64,000 nucleotides of DNA from Anagrus nilaparvatae (lineage: Eukaryota > Arthropoda > Insecta > Hymenoptera > Mymaridae): positions 13,124,001 through 13,188,000 of the forward strand of contig JAKSXM010000263.1 of the NCBI GenBank assembly GCA_022575985.1. The letters are read 5' to 3'. Every line of letters begins with the position of its first letter. Position 1 is the first letter of the stretch. Made by a program: the position numbers and the translations under genes. The notes beneath the pieces are model-generated. The model did not search any database. It worked only from the letters and a program-made list of their open reading frames with translations, and was not told the DNA's origin. Positions 11,096-22,744 of the stretch are shown one piece after another.

Positions 11096-11630
11096 TTTTT
11101 TATCTCAAATAAAAAATTTTTTCTGCTTTTTTTAAGATCAGCAGTTCAATCTAACATCTTTCTATAAATTAAAAATTTAATTTCTTGTAAATTAAAATTT
11201 TTAAAAAATTAATATTTGATATAATGATTTGAAAAAATCGTTTAACTAAATACTACATGTTAGGTTTAACAAAAAAAAAGAGACGACGAGTTCGTACACC
11301 TAACAGTGTTGAGTTATATAAATCAAAACCAATTATTAGTTCGATTAACCACCGATAAATTCTTAAAAAATTAATTTCATCAAAAAACGAACGTTAAATT
11401 CTTAAATAATAATTATAAATAGTTGACATCTTTAAATACATTTAAAAAAAAAATAAATAAAGAGAAGTTTTTAGTTTAAAGAAATAATAATGTGGGGTTA
11501 AGTATTTCTGGGCGTATTTTAAGATTTTTTAAATAATTTTTTAAGTCTGTCAATTAAACAATAAAAATTCATAGATTTATTCACCACGTTAAAGATACCA
11601 AATGAAAACTTTATAAAACAGTTCTTTTTT

Positions 11631-12132
11631 GCTTTCGTTCCTTTTTGATTGTTTGTTTTGCAGATGTGATAATTTAAAGAAAGAGTATCAATTAAAAGTT
11701 TTTATTTTTTAATAAATCATATTTTATCACTATCTTTGTGATTCATATCTCGGAAACATCTAAAGCAAAACGGGAGATTAAAAAAATTTTTGGAAACTTC
11801 ATAGTTATACAAAATTTTTGAGTTCTATAAAACTCATTTTTATCAAAAATTACAATTTTAGCAGAAATTTGAAAATTTGACATTTTGGACCTAAGATGGA
11901 CGTTGGCTTTATTAACTATAGCGATGAGAAAATCAGTCATAAAAAACTTGTGATTTACGGGGTTTGAAAGGTAGTACTTATACAAAAAAATGAGACCCAA
12001 CTTAAGTTTTTTGGTTAAAATGTAATATGATAGCGTTATTTGGAAAATCTTATTTATAACATTGTCGTAGAATTGAGACCTGCGTTTATAGGCCTAGAAG
12101 GCGCGTTGGAATAAACAAATGGAATCTTGGGT
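11631..12132. other. AT-rich non-coding DNA
   Basis: No recognised gene. The minus-strand open frame at 11743-12000 has no domain and no codon signal that I can distinguish from chance. Confidence 0.35.
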
Positions 12133-12136
12133 TTAA

Positions 12137-12359
12137 CTCATTAACGCCGACGCGTAGAGTTTTGGAAATGGTGAAAAGTAACAATTTTCCTTGCAGGTAC
12201 ATGGCTATAAAATTTTTCATTAAAACCCATCATTAGTTTTGACCTATAGCTCTTAATATGTGCTCAAAAAACTGGGTTAAAAGGGGTAAAACGGGCAATA
12301 CCAATCAAAGTTATTGCTTTTTTATCATTTCCAAAACTCTCCGGGTCGGCGTTAATGAG
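12137..12359. mobile_element. TTAA-flanked MITE (TTAACTCATTAACGCC family)
   Basis: A 223-bp element with inverted ends CTCATTAACGCCGAC and GTCGGCGTTAATGAG, followed inward by GTTTTGGAAATG and its inverse. TTAA occurs at 12133-12136 and 12360-12363. A similar end (TTAACCCATTAACGCC) occurs alone near 48131. This fits a piggyBac-like non-autonomous element. Confidence 0.75.
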
Positions 12360-12487
12360 TTAAGATATATTAAAGGCATCCATAACTACAGATTATTACC
12401 CGACCCAAATGTTCCGAATATATACGATTTTCGCTATTTAACCTAATAATTTTTTTCGAAAAAGGAGTGTTTTATGTGTTTTAAAGA

Positions 12488-13417
12488 ACTCCAGTCAAAT
12501 CGCGGTTTAGGGTGTATTTTCACTGGCCAACATGAGATTTGCTCTACTATATAATTTTTAGGTCGCTGATCACGAAAATCGGGGTCTTTTCCGGGAGATA
12601 CTTTCGGAACACCATTAAATTTACAAAAACTACCCTCCAAAAGGGTTTTTTTTGACATATTAACAAACTGAGTTTCTATATTTAGCCAAGAATTGGTATA
12701 AAAGAGTTTTTTGGGTCGCTGATAAAAAATTTGAGGTAATTTTTTATGAATAATTAATATTTCACCCTTAAATAAGCAAAAATTACCCTTAAAAGGGAGT
12801 GTTTTTACTATTTTAGCACTTTAAGCGACCAAAATAGGTCTATACGGGTTTTTCGGGTCGCTAATCAAGAATATGGGATAATTTTTCATAAATAATAAAT
12901 ATTTTACCATTACATTAGCAAAAACGATCCTTGAAAGGGGTGTTTTTGCTATTTTTGTATTTTGAACGACCAAATTAAATCCATGCGGGTCAGTGATCAA
13001 GAATTTTGGGGAATTTTTTATGAATAATTACTATTTCACCCTCAAATTAATCCCTTTTAGGGCTTGTTTTTGCTATTTCCGCACTTTGAGCGACCAAATT
13101 AAGTCCTTTTAGGGGTTGTTTTTGCTAATTTAAGGTTGAAATATTATTTATTAATAAAAAATTACCCCAAATTCTTGATCAACGACCCAAAAAACCCTCT
13201 TAGACCAATTCTTGGCTAAATTTAGAAATTCAGTTTGCTAATATATCAGAAAACCCTTTTTTGGGGGTAGTTTTTGCAAATTTAAGGGTTTTCCGAAAAT
13301 ATCTCCCAGAAAAGACCCTGATTTTCATGATCAACGACCCAAAAAAATATATAGTAGAGGAAATCACATGTTGGCCAGTGAAAATAACCCCCCCCCCTCC
13401 GCGATTTGACTGGACTA
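12488..13417. mobile_element. Foldback element with CTCCAGTCAAATCGCGG ends and internal tandem units
   Basis: Inverted ends ACTCCAGTCAAATCGCGG and its inverse extend over about 170 bp on each side (shared CACTGGCCAACATG). The interior holds imperfect units of about 150 bp containing GGGTCG..GATCAAGAAT and TTTTTATGAATAATTA. A single-ended relative lies near 47090-47337. No ORF with a domain. Superfamily not assigned. Confidence 0.7.
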
Positions 13418-13534
13418 CAGGTAACTAAGGCATTTTCGGACTCTGGGGTCCTCATTATCGAGTTATAAAACATATCATGAAGTATACAAAACGTATATTT
13501 AAAAAAAAATTTACATCGTTCATATCTATTGGTC

Positions 13535-14232
13535 ACGTGACTTGGCGGGAAATTTGAAATTTATAAAAAACTTTTAAAGCTGCTATATTAACATCGAACA
13601 TGTTCATTGGATAGGGTATTTGAAAAAGTCTGGCTCGGCAGGGGGGGGGTGAAAAAGTGACGTTTTTAGGGGGGGTTAAATGGACTTTTGGATTTATTTG
13701 TTATGAGTGAACATGTCCCATCCTCGTTGGTTGTGCAGTTACAGAAACCAGTTATATATTTTGAGATCTCAAAACGCAACAAACCAGTGGTTTCACTTTT
13801 TTATCATAAATTTTGAAATGTCAGAAGTATTTTGAGACCTACTAGAGGATTTTTTGATTTATATACTTTTGAGAAATTCCAATTTAAAAAAAAGGGACTT
13901 TAGCAAAATTTTAGCGATTTCTCGCGCATGCGTAGCTCAAAAAAAATTTTTGGACTCCAGAATTGGATTCTACGATAAATTTCCTATCCGGACCTAGGAG
14001 GAAAAAAGTTTTCATGTGAATGTGTTTTTTACACAAAAATAAGAAAAGTTTTCTCTCATATTTTTTACTTTTTTTAAAAGAATCCAAAACACAAAAATGG
14101 CCGCCAAAAATCGAGGACTGAACCTTATAAACTAAAAATTATTGGTAGTACTTTCAGAAAAAAATTCTTTGAAACCGATTTCAAGACCCGACCATGCATC
14201 TTATCCCGGTATGGGATAAATTTAGCCATATA
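13535..14232. mobile_element. Inverted-repeat element, 'ATAAGATGCATGGTC' family, copy 2 (rearranged)
   Basis: Shares with 7876-8440 the GGTCACGTGACTTGGCGGG segment, the GAATTGGATTCTAC segment, the AAAATCGAGGACTGAAC segment and the right end GACCATGCATCTTATCCCGG. The left terminus is not evident, so this copy is rearranged or truncated. Confidence 0.6.
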
Positions 14233-14469
14233 AAAATTAAATTACCCTGTATATTGTAACAATCAAGCTTTCGCTGATGTATACAATTTAAATTGATTTT
14301 AGGAAGGTTGTCCAGGCCTTCCAGGGATTGTTAATTAGCTTGGTGTTCAGAAAAAGTTACTCAAAATGGTGAATTGAATTAACTTTTTCTGTAAAAATAA
14401 AATATGTTACTTACTTTTTTTTGAAATTGGATGTCCAAAAATTTATTAACTGAATTTGTACTAAGTATT

Positions 14470-15528
14470 TTTTTTAAAGTTTAATTTATTGAAACTTAAA
14501 TAATTTATAAAATTGAAGTTAAGTTGAGGAAAGAAAAATATAATTTAAATTAAACGAACACCTTTAAATGATAATATTAATTTAAAATGAAATTAAGTCC
14601 AAGTTATTCCTTTCTTTTTCTTTTTCTTCATTTTTAAAGCGAGCCAAGTTCTGAACCGGTCCAGAAGAACTTCGAGAAGGCCTTTCTCAGGCAAAAACTC
14701 CAGTATTTAAGCACCGAAATCTTTGATAAGACCGACTTCCCCTCTTGATAAAAATCAAGAGTGGGTTGAGGGTCTTATCTAAGATACTATACTCCTAGAG
14801 TTTGTCTAAGAGGGGAATTCTTTTGTCGACTCATTATGACGCATAGATCGGATGTTATTTTTTTTATCTAAATTTTTAATGAGTCGACAAAACGTGATAT
14901 TTTAAAACAATGGGTTTTACATAAGATATTTATAGGAATACTTTTGTCTTTGTCTGACTTTATCAAAATAAAATTTTGTTAAGTCATAAAGTAAACCCAT
15001 TGTTTTACTTGAACTTAATTTTCTTTGTTTTTCACAAACCAATTACTTTTGAACCCTTTTTCTTTTAATTTAAGCTAATTATGGGCTTTTTAGAGCAATT
15101 TATTTACGAGAATTAAACCTAAAATTTATTATGCTAAACGTAAATTTTTATAAAGGTAGCTTAAAATTATGCTTAATTTACGAAGTTCCAGGCTAATAAT
15201 TTCATCCCTTGAGTTTTCCTTAAATCTAAATTTAGTTTCTAAAGTAGAATAAAAAAATAAAAACTCGAAAGTGGAATAATGGCCTTGACTAAGGTTTTTC
15301 CAGTTATTCCATGGAACTTAAGGCAAAATCGTTTTTCTCGCAATAGAAAATTTAGCTTGAATAACTGGAAAAGATTGTCTTTAAATTTTCCGTGAAAATT
15401 TTAAATATAACAAATTCGAATTTGTATACACGGAAAAAATTTTATATACCGTTTTTTCTACATACACGGAAAAAAAATTTTAACGTACAAAAAAAAGTTT
15501 TTTTTTAAAACGGCTGAGGACGTTACAC
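14470..15528 (-). repeat. Probable LTR of a decayed Ty3/gypsy element
   Basis: On the minus strand the sequence starts TGTAACGTCCTCAGCCG directly after a polypurine tract (AAGTGGGGAGG), the arrangement expected at the start of a 3' LTR. Downstream are a TATA-like TTAAATAC (near 14705) and AATAAA-type signals. The first 49 bp recur at 19183-19229, which may be a remnant of the other LTR. The inner boundary is a guess; no target duplication was found. Confidence 0.4.
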
Positions 15529-16440
15529 CTCCCCACTTAGAATGTTGGTAATGCTTCCAAAGATGCTTTACCAACGTTAAACATAAATCTAAACTTACTT
15601 GTGTAACAATTTAATGCTTAAAACTATTTCCTCACTTAACTTAATTAAACTCTAGATTTACAACATTACTTAAAGTTTCTCTAATCACGTCCATTTAAAA
15701 TATGTTAAATATGTACATAATATTTTATACGTTTAAATCACACAAAAATTATTTTCAAAAATTTTTTTTTTCACTGCACTAACACTATATACAATAAACA
15801 CTACACCAGCCAATTGTTCGAACAATATCCCATACTTGTTGCCTCATCATTATTTGCTTTTTTTCTTGGCTATCCAGAGTCGACATTACCACAATTCTGT
15901 CTGAATCTCTCCCACCCATTACTCATGGCAATAGTTACTGATTTAAACTTTCGCAGAAAAATGTGTTAAGACTCTATGTTAGGATTCCAAGCTTTCGTTA
16001 TTCAATCCTTTTGATAGAATCTGATCGTCTTCTTCATAGTAAGGTATTGTTGTTTTTGAAGAAAACATATACTATGTGATATTTCTTTCTCCTCGGTGTC
16101 GATGTTTAAGTGTTTGGAGCTCCTTTCAAGATCATTGCTTTCTAATGGCTTAGTAAGATGTTTCGAGTTTGGTTAAATCTACGAAAAAATCTTAGCTTAT
16201 TTTAACTAAGTTATTACATCTTATGGTCTAATATCATTGAAAATTGAATCAATAATAATTATTTTTGTACTTTTGTTTCAAAGCCTACTTTATTTGGTTC
16301 CTGTTTATTTCCACACAAACTTGTGATAACTGGAAGGGCCCTTTCCAATTAGCACAACCTGCATGAAAGTATAAACCGGAACCTCAAACAAAATTTGCTG
16401 TAAACTTGGCTTATTTCTGGTAGCTTATTTAATTTGATTG
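15529..16440 (-). pseudogene. Decayed Ty3/gypsy pol 3' end
   Basis: Near 16310-16370 the minus strand reads ...NWKGPFQLSQ..., resembling the GPY/F module at the end of gypsy-type integrases. A short frame ending GKASLEALPTF-stop lies just before the polypurine tract and LTR start. The rest is broken by stops and frame changes. Identification rests on these two points and on position, so it is moderate to weak. Confidence 0.4.
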
Positions 16441-19182
16441 GAATAAATTTTGATAATTATTATTATAATTTTCAATGCTTACATATTTTAAAGTAATCTA
16501 TTACTTATATAGAAAAGATTTTAATTTTGCTCATGTACTATGTATAAAACGATAAAATATTTAATACAATGTTTTAAAAATAAATTAACAACGTTCAATT
16601 TTTATTTAGAGATTAAAATTTAATAACAGGAAGTAGACAACAAAATTAACGACTTTTTTTTTAAAATTAACTTTCATAAAATTTTGTTTACTTCTCTTAA
16701 GATTACTGATTTTAAGAAGATGAACTACAAAATTTCTGAACACTTGTTTTTGATGGAAAATTAGTAACTACTGAATTAAAAAATGTAGATTTGATTTGTT
16801 AATGAAATAAAGAGAAAAGGAAAACTCCATATACCATAATAATACTGTAAAAACAGAAAAACTTTTTCCCTTCTAAAAATTCTTTTACCATTTATTAATT
16901 TTTATCTTGAGTTATTTGTTTTAAATTTGACTTGTGAAAACTATTGATGAATAAGGAATGGATGTGAAAAGTTCAGATAGCAAGATTGGGAATTGGAAAG
17001 TTTGATTATCAGTGTTCATTTTATCCCTTGACATTTTTAATAAGTCGTTATCGATATTCAAATAATTTAAATATGCGAGTGGTTGAACTTGTGAATAGTT
17101 GGATTTTCTGTAATCTGAGTATACTTAATTTGTTTCCTTCTATTTCGGTTTTTTTTTTTTTTTTTTTTTTTTATTGTTTTTGTAATTATTTTTTTGTTGT
17201 AAAAAAAAAACTTCTTTTGTCCGCATTTACATAGCTGTTTACTCAAAACCATTAATTGATCATAAGAAGATATAATTTTCTTCACAATCATTCTTCAATA
17301 CTATTCTGTTATTTATTTTTATATTTATTTATTCTATTTTCTGAACTCACTTTGAATAACTGAAGTAAAAGAAATGATTCTATATCTTAAAATTGCTTAG
17401 TCTCATTTTGAAGAATTTAGAACTTCATATAGATGTCTAAATAAGGTTGCTGCTTTTTAACTTCATATTACTTCATTCTTTAAATTTGATTTTTCATATT
17501 CTCACTCGTACTAGTGATTTTACCACAAAAATTTTTTTTATTATTTTTTTTTTATTATAAAGGAAAAGGAGTACATAAGAAAAATAATTTTCACAAGTCA
17601 CAAACATAAGTATCTATATCATTATAAACAAACTTTTTTTTTTTAAATTTTGTTTTACTTTTATTTTTTTTTAAATATGAATGTATTTATGAAGTCAAGA
17701 ATTCCAGAAAAAGAAAAAAAACTTGAGCTTTCTTATATTATGTATGGGCCTTTTCATAAGTAGTCTTATTTAGCGTGTTTTTTTTTGTACATGTAATTCA
17801 TCAACTCATCATGACCTAAACTCTTTTATTTGTTCTTAATGTTATTTAGATACTATGTATAAGCTTAATTTATTTTATTTATTTTATATAAACAGTTTAT
17901 GAATACTTTATGCTAAATGGATTTTAGTTATGAAGCAAAATTAAAATCATGAGTTTTCGTTTTATTTCTGTTAACTTTTATATTTTTAGATTACAGCAAA
18001 TTTACACAGAAATTTTCATTTGTTGCAATATAAAAACCATTAAGTTCGTAAAAAGTGGAAAATAGATATGATACTTATTCAATCATCAAATACCGATACA
18101 TAATTAAAATTTTATGAAGTATGGGTCTAAATGACCTTAGATTATTAAAAATTTAGAAAAATGTATAATTATTAGTTCAATTTTGATATTTTCCAGTTTT
18201 GACCTGTAAGAAAAATAGTATTAGTGATTTTTGTTTTATGAATAGAGTTTAAAAGTTTGTAAAATGCATGCTATCTAATGATGAAAGTATCAATAAGCGT
18301 TTATCATTAATTGTACCTTTCCCAAAGCATTTAAAATTGTTGTTATATTCATATGGTCTAGCATAGATTCAAAAAAAAAGTATTGTTTTTTTTATTTTAT
18401 TTTATTTTTTTATTTTTCGGCAAAGACATTTTTAATATTTAAATCGAGTCTAAAGCCCGCTTTCTTATATACAATGATGATAGTTCTGTCAGGATTTTCT
18501 GGGGTGTAGTCACTAGAACCCAGAAAATCTTGCAGTATCACTTGCGTAAAATCCCTCCCCACTTTGATTTTTCATATGCAGAGATTGTAGAGACGCCACT
18601 TCGTCTTCTCAAAGCTAGGGTTTTTTGGCGGCACTTTGTTTTCTCTTATCAAAATTTTCAAGGAAAAAAAAACGGCAAACTTTATTATAATATTTTTTTT
18701 GTCGTGCTTAGAAAATTTTAACTTTTAACTAGTTTGTGTTGAGAATCTTAACATGAGTTTGTTTATCGTTATATTTTTAATTAAAAATTTATTATTTACA
18801 ATTAATTTATTACTATTTTTAATGAATTTAATTCTAAATTTTAAAATAAAAAGAAGAAACATTACAAAAATAACTAAAAATAATTATTCCAATTTCTTGT
18901 TTTTGTTATCAACTAATGGTTTGTAAAAGCTAAATAAGGTAAGCAATTATGTTCTATTTTAATTTAATAACTATTTTTTTTTTGTTTTATTTTTACTACG
19001 TACTAATACTTGTTATTTTTTTTTATATCCAAATCTGGGGTCTAAATGCTGTATACTGGAATCGGAGCGTGCAACAGGTAATATCAAATCTTAAGAATTG
19101 TGTGGTGGAAAATTAAATTAGGTAAGATTAATTTGATCAAAACGTCTAATATTCTTTAATAGGTATTTATGGATTTGAATTT
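16441..19182. other. AT-rich region, no supported gene
   Basis: Low-complexity T-tracts (17150-17171) and scattered AT-rich sequence. A short hairpin GATTTTCTGGG...CCCAGAAAATC lies at 18494-18530. It may be the interior of the decayed gypsy element, but no domain could be read. Confidence 0.35.
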
Positions 19183-19229
19183 AAACGTACAAAAAAAAGT
19201 TTTTTTTTAAAACGGCTGAGGACGTTACA
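19183..19229 (-). repeat. 49-bp LTR-end fragment (direct repeat of 15480-15528)
   Basis: Nearly identical to the LTR start at 15528, ending ...GGCTGAGGACGTTACA on the + strand, then diverging completely. It is either the remnant of the 5' LTR or an independent fragment. Confidence 0.5.
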
Positions 19230-19559
19230 ATATTTTTTATTAAGACATATTGAGACACAAAAAAGTGATGTGATTTACAGGGTAATTCAATTATGTCTTT
19301 TACAGATCAATACTTAAATATGATGAATATAAATAAATTTAGAAATAATATAGGTGATTAAAAAATAAACAGAACAAAATAATAGTTAAAGTCAAACTAA
19401 TTATTATCAAAAAACTTGTAAAGAAATAAAATAATAAAAATTTTTTAGTATAAAATTGAATAAATCAATTGTATTGGAATTATTTTATTGCTATATTTTT
19501 ATAAAGGATATGAATTAAAAAATTATTTTCTGGTCTGCGTCGAGAAAGCACGTATTTCC

Positions 19560-19760
19560 CGGACGCTATGCGTTCGAAAATGACGTGTTTTTTCGCCACA
19601 TACACAGAAAAATGTTATACGAGCCTTGTCCATAAATAAGGAATGACCCAAATCGCAGTTTACCATCCTCGGCTTCGCCTCGGAAGGTAATTTACGTGCG
19701 ATTTGGGCCTTCTTTACTTTTCTGGACTCGAGCCGTAAATATACTATTTCGTCATCCAAC
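19560..19760. repeat. GC-richer hairpin with CCTCGGCTTCGCCTCGG loop
   Basis: The arms ACCCAAATCGCAGTTTACC and its inverse around GGTAATTTACGTGCGATTTGGG enclose a CTCGGCTTCGCCTCGG core (19650-19711). The 78-codon minus-strand frame across this region is produced by the hairpin and has no recognised domain. Confidence 0.5.
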
Positions 19761-20023
19761 GTTTTGACGTGCTCATGTCCAAATCAGATTTATCTGAAAT
19801 TTGAAAATTGGACTTTTTCTGCTGTTGCCAAACTATTGTCATATGACCATACTTATACAAAAATGAAAAATAAACTTAGTTACAAAAAGGTTGATAACCC
19901 AGTTTCAGGCATGGACTGAACATTATATATGTGGGTGCAAGTTACATTCAAAAAAATGTTTAATGGTACTACCTTGCACTTTTGTTTCTCCTACGTCTAA
20001 TGCAATTTATTATTATTTTAGCA
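19761..20023. other. Unassigned AT-rich sequence
   Basis: No gene was recognised between the hairpin and the Harbinger-like element. Confidence 0.3.
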
Positions 20024-20033
20024 AAAAAGAACT

Positions 20034-21413
20034 GGGGTCCTATTCGCGATATTTATGTGTATATATTTTACGTACGTACGTACGTATGTACGTATGTACA
20101 TAAGTATATATGTAAATAACTTAGTAAATTCATAACCTAGAAAAAAAAATGAAAAAATTAATTAATTAAAAAGTGCAAATTAATTGAATTATAATGTTAA
20201 ATGGCAGTCTAATTATTATAATTAAAAAAAGAATCATAAAATATGATTTTAGGTAAGTATTTAACTATAGTAATTTATGTTAAAAAAGAATTATTTCTTT
20301 GTAAAAATATATGAATTTTTTTTTATAGAAAAACTACAATATAAAAGTAGGAATTAGCTTTTGATATCTAATTTACGTTCTATAAACTTTGAAGTTGTTA
20401 ATTCAGAATTAACAGTCCATGCTGTGATTTCAATTCGGTGCAAGATATTTTGTCCAGGAATTGGTGGCAAATCTGAGTAAAGAGAATCTTCATTCAGTCC
20501 TCTACAATACAAGTTTTAGCTGACTATAATTCTTTATATAAAATAATGTTAGAGTTTATAAATGTTATTTAAACCTACTTCTCCATATTTCTTGTAATGT
20601 AACAATTTTAATATATCAATAAAATTTTAATTTAGAATGACTGAAGTTAGCATTGCGTTAGGACAATTATGGTGGTTGAGATATTGGAATTAATAAAACT
20701 TTGGAACGAAGTGTATCAAATTTGTTCAGTGATATTAAATTTTCAAGGTACTGCATCTACCACAACCTCTTTATGATGCCATGTGTCTTTTCAAGAAGGT
20801 AAAACATCTTAAATAATATCTCAGCAAGGTAAATATCCTTCTTAATATCGTCAACTAGAAAACTGCAATATCGCTATACCTCCTACAGATAGATTTTGAA
20901 AAAAAACTTGGATACATATGTAGAAAGATGGGTTGAAGAAGAATTTTCACCTCTATGCACCAATTCCTCCATTACATAGTAGCTTCGAAGTGAAAGTATA
21001 TGAACCCAAGAGTACACTTTACCAGATAACATTCTATTAAATATTTTAGAAGGAAATAATAAAGGATACGTATTAAAATAATGGATTAAGAAAATAATAA
21101 TAATATCTTTCTACATATTTTTCTAAAAAAAAAAATTCATATATTTTTACAAAGAAATAATTCATTCTTTTTTAACATAAATTACTATAGTTAAATACTT
21201 ATCTAAAATCATATTTTATGATTCTTTTTTTAATTATAATAATTAGACTGCCATTTAAGATTATAATTCAATTAATTTGCCCTTTTTAATTAATTAATTT
21301 TTTCATTTTTTTTTCTAGGTTATGAATTTACTAAGTTATTTACATATATACTTACGTACATACGAACGTACGTACGTAAAATATATATACATAAAGATCG
21401 CGAATAGGGCCCC
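20034..21413. mobile_element. 1.4-kb inverted-repeat transposon (possibly PIF/Harbinger-like)
   Basis: Terminal inverted repeats of about 310 bp begin GGGGTCCTATTCGCGATATT on the left and GGGGCCCTATTCGCGATCTT (inverse) on the right. Each contains an ACGTACGTACGT tract. It lies in the right arm of the large inverted repeat; the uninterrupted left arm (ACAGTTCTTTTTTGCT near 11617) gives the empty site and suggests a 2-3-bp duplication (AG or CAG). GGG-type ends and a 3-bp duplication would suit PIF/Harbinger; this is tentative. Confidence 0.65.
20354..20501 (-). CDS. Small coding-like exon inside the inverted-repeat transposon
   Basis: A 48-codon open frame ending in TAA at 20354-20356, preceded by a good splice acceptor (TTGTATTGTAG, AG at 20502-20503). 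It starts GLNEDSLYSDLPPIPGQN and ends RKLDIKS. Amino-acid composition is balanced and unlike the AT-driven Lys/Asn/Phe frames around it, suggesting real or formerly real coding sequence. I do not recognise the family. It could be the last exon of the element's own protein or a captured host exon. No convincing upstream exon was found. Confidence 0.3.
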
Positions 21414-21972
21414 TGTTTTATTAAGTTTTCATTTGGTATCTTTAACGTGGTGAATAAATCTATGAATTTTTATTGTTTAATTGGCAGAACTTAAAAAATT
21501 ATTTAAAAAATCTGAAAATACGCCCAGAAATACTCAACCCCACATTATTATTTTTTTAAATTAAAAACTTCTCTTTATTTATTTTTTTTTTAAATGTATT
21601 TAAAGACGTCAACTCTTTATTTTTTTTATTTTCCATGCTTATTGAAAGTGCATTAATCATTAATAAAAAAAAAAAATACTTTATCAAAAATTAAAATTTT
21701 TCTAACTGTTGATACAAAAAAAAGAAGGTATAGGTATAGTTAAAATATTTCTATAATATTTTTTTATGATTTTAAAGCGTTTCACCTTTTATTTTTCGAC
21801 GAAAAATTTTCGTAAATTTGCAAAAAAAATTGGTAAATTTTTGATTTTCTCGTAAAATTACAAGTCACTTGTAAATTTACGAATTTCTTGAAAATATACG
21901 AAAAAAAAATTGTAAATATACAAATTTTTCGATAATATACTAAAATTAGTAAATTTTCAATTTTTATCGAAT
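21414..21972 (-). repeat. Right arm of the large inverted-repeat pair
   Basis: Inverse of 10127-10515 plus 11427-11630. Together with the 10 bp at 20024-20033 beyond the inserted element, it shows an arm of about 590 bp. The outer end is at ATATTCGATAAAAATTG (inverse) near 21971. No terminal motif or target duplication was found at the outer ends. Confidence 0.8.
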
Positions 21973-22035
21973 ATATTCCAATTTTTTGGAATATTTACTA
22001 ACTTTTCGCAAATAATCTATTTTTTTCGTTTATCA

Positions 22036-22540
22036 AATAAAGTTACTTTTAACAGTGTACTTTCATAAGAAAAAATTAGGTACTATATCCAAAAAGAAAA
22101 AAAATATTGCAATTTTTTTTATTTTTTTTAAATGTTGAGAACAAAAATTTTGAACAAATTAAGTATCAGGTCCAAAAAATTGCTATAAACGATATTTCTA
22201 AAACTAGTACTTCCACAGAAATAAATTAAGTACTGCATCCATATAGAAAAAAAAATTGGTATTTTTTGTATTTTTTGGTGAAAAAAATTTTGAGAAAAAA
22301 ATTTTCAAAAAATAAATTATAAGATTCGAGATATCGAGTAAAAACAATATTTCTAGATATCAATACTTTCATGGAAAAAAATGAGGTACTACGTCCAAAA
22401 AGAAAAAAAATTATAGTGTTTTTTAAATTTTTTTATGTAAAAAGTTTTGAAAAAAAAAATTTTCGAAAAATTACGTATCAGATGGAGAAATCCTTTACAA
22501 ACGATAATTTTAGATATTCGTACTTTTGTAGGAAAAAATT
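22036..22540 (-). repeat. Tandem-unit repeat, copy 2, proximal part
   Basis: Alternating units matching 2200-3400 in reverse orientation (GTACTTTCATNGAAAAAAATGAGGTA type). The repeat continues at 28798-29412 on the far side of the copia element, which inserted within it at AAATT. Confidence 0.7.
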
Positions 22541-22744
22541 TGTAATGAGTTTGACTGCAGTGAAAGGATTAAATAATTATTACACTGATTAAATATATAT
22601 ATATGATATGATTTATTTGAGCGCTCTTATACCTTCGACAGACGTAACGGTACTAACTGCTGTGTGTCGTTATACAACTACATGTCAGTGACACATATAC
22701 ATGTGTACATATATAAGTATGTTTAAATTACATATATTTTATCA
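22541..22744 (-). repeat. copia 3' LTR
   Basis: 204 bp, reading TGATAAAATATATG... to ...CTCATTACA on the minus strand (TG...CA ends). Directly preceded on that strand by the polypurine tract TTAAGGGGAGA. Confidence 0.93.

Larger units (their letters stand above)
10516..11415. mobile_element. Mutator-like foldback element with tRNA-like arms
   Basis: A 900-bp insertion flanked by an 11-bp direct repeat, TAAATAGTTGA (10505-10515 and 11416-11426). It has inverted arms of about 330-370 bp that pair almost end to end. Long terminal inverted repeats with a 9-11-bp duplication fit Mutator-like (MULE) foldbacks. Both arms carry a tRNA-like sequence next to a short spacer. It has no transposase. The empty site in the sister inverted repeat near 21626-21634 supports the boundaries. 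Confidence 0.78.
10127..11630 (+). repeat. Left arm of a large inverted-repeat pair (interrupted)
   Basis: Segments 10127-10515 and 11427-11630 together are the inverse of 21414-21972. Alignable landmarks include TTCGATAAAAATTGAAAATT, the GTAAATTTACAAGTGACTTG palindromic tract and CACGTTAAAGATACCAAATG. The arm is split by the 900-bp foldback at 10516-11415; the right arm is continuous at that point and so serves as the empty site. Confidence 0.8.

Noticed and set aside
16986..17291. Membrane-like ORFs on both strands
   Set aside because: Produced by a long poly-T tract; no codon signal.
19523..19759. 78-codon minus-strand ORF
   Set aside because: It lies within a GC-richer hairpin and has no recognised domain; the opposite arm explains its composition.
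10127..21972. Maverick/Polinton-type giant transposon
   Set aside because: The arm length would suit, but none of the expected genes (DNA polymerase B, integrase, packaging ATPase, capsid) are present between the arms.
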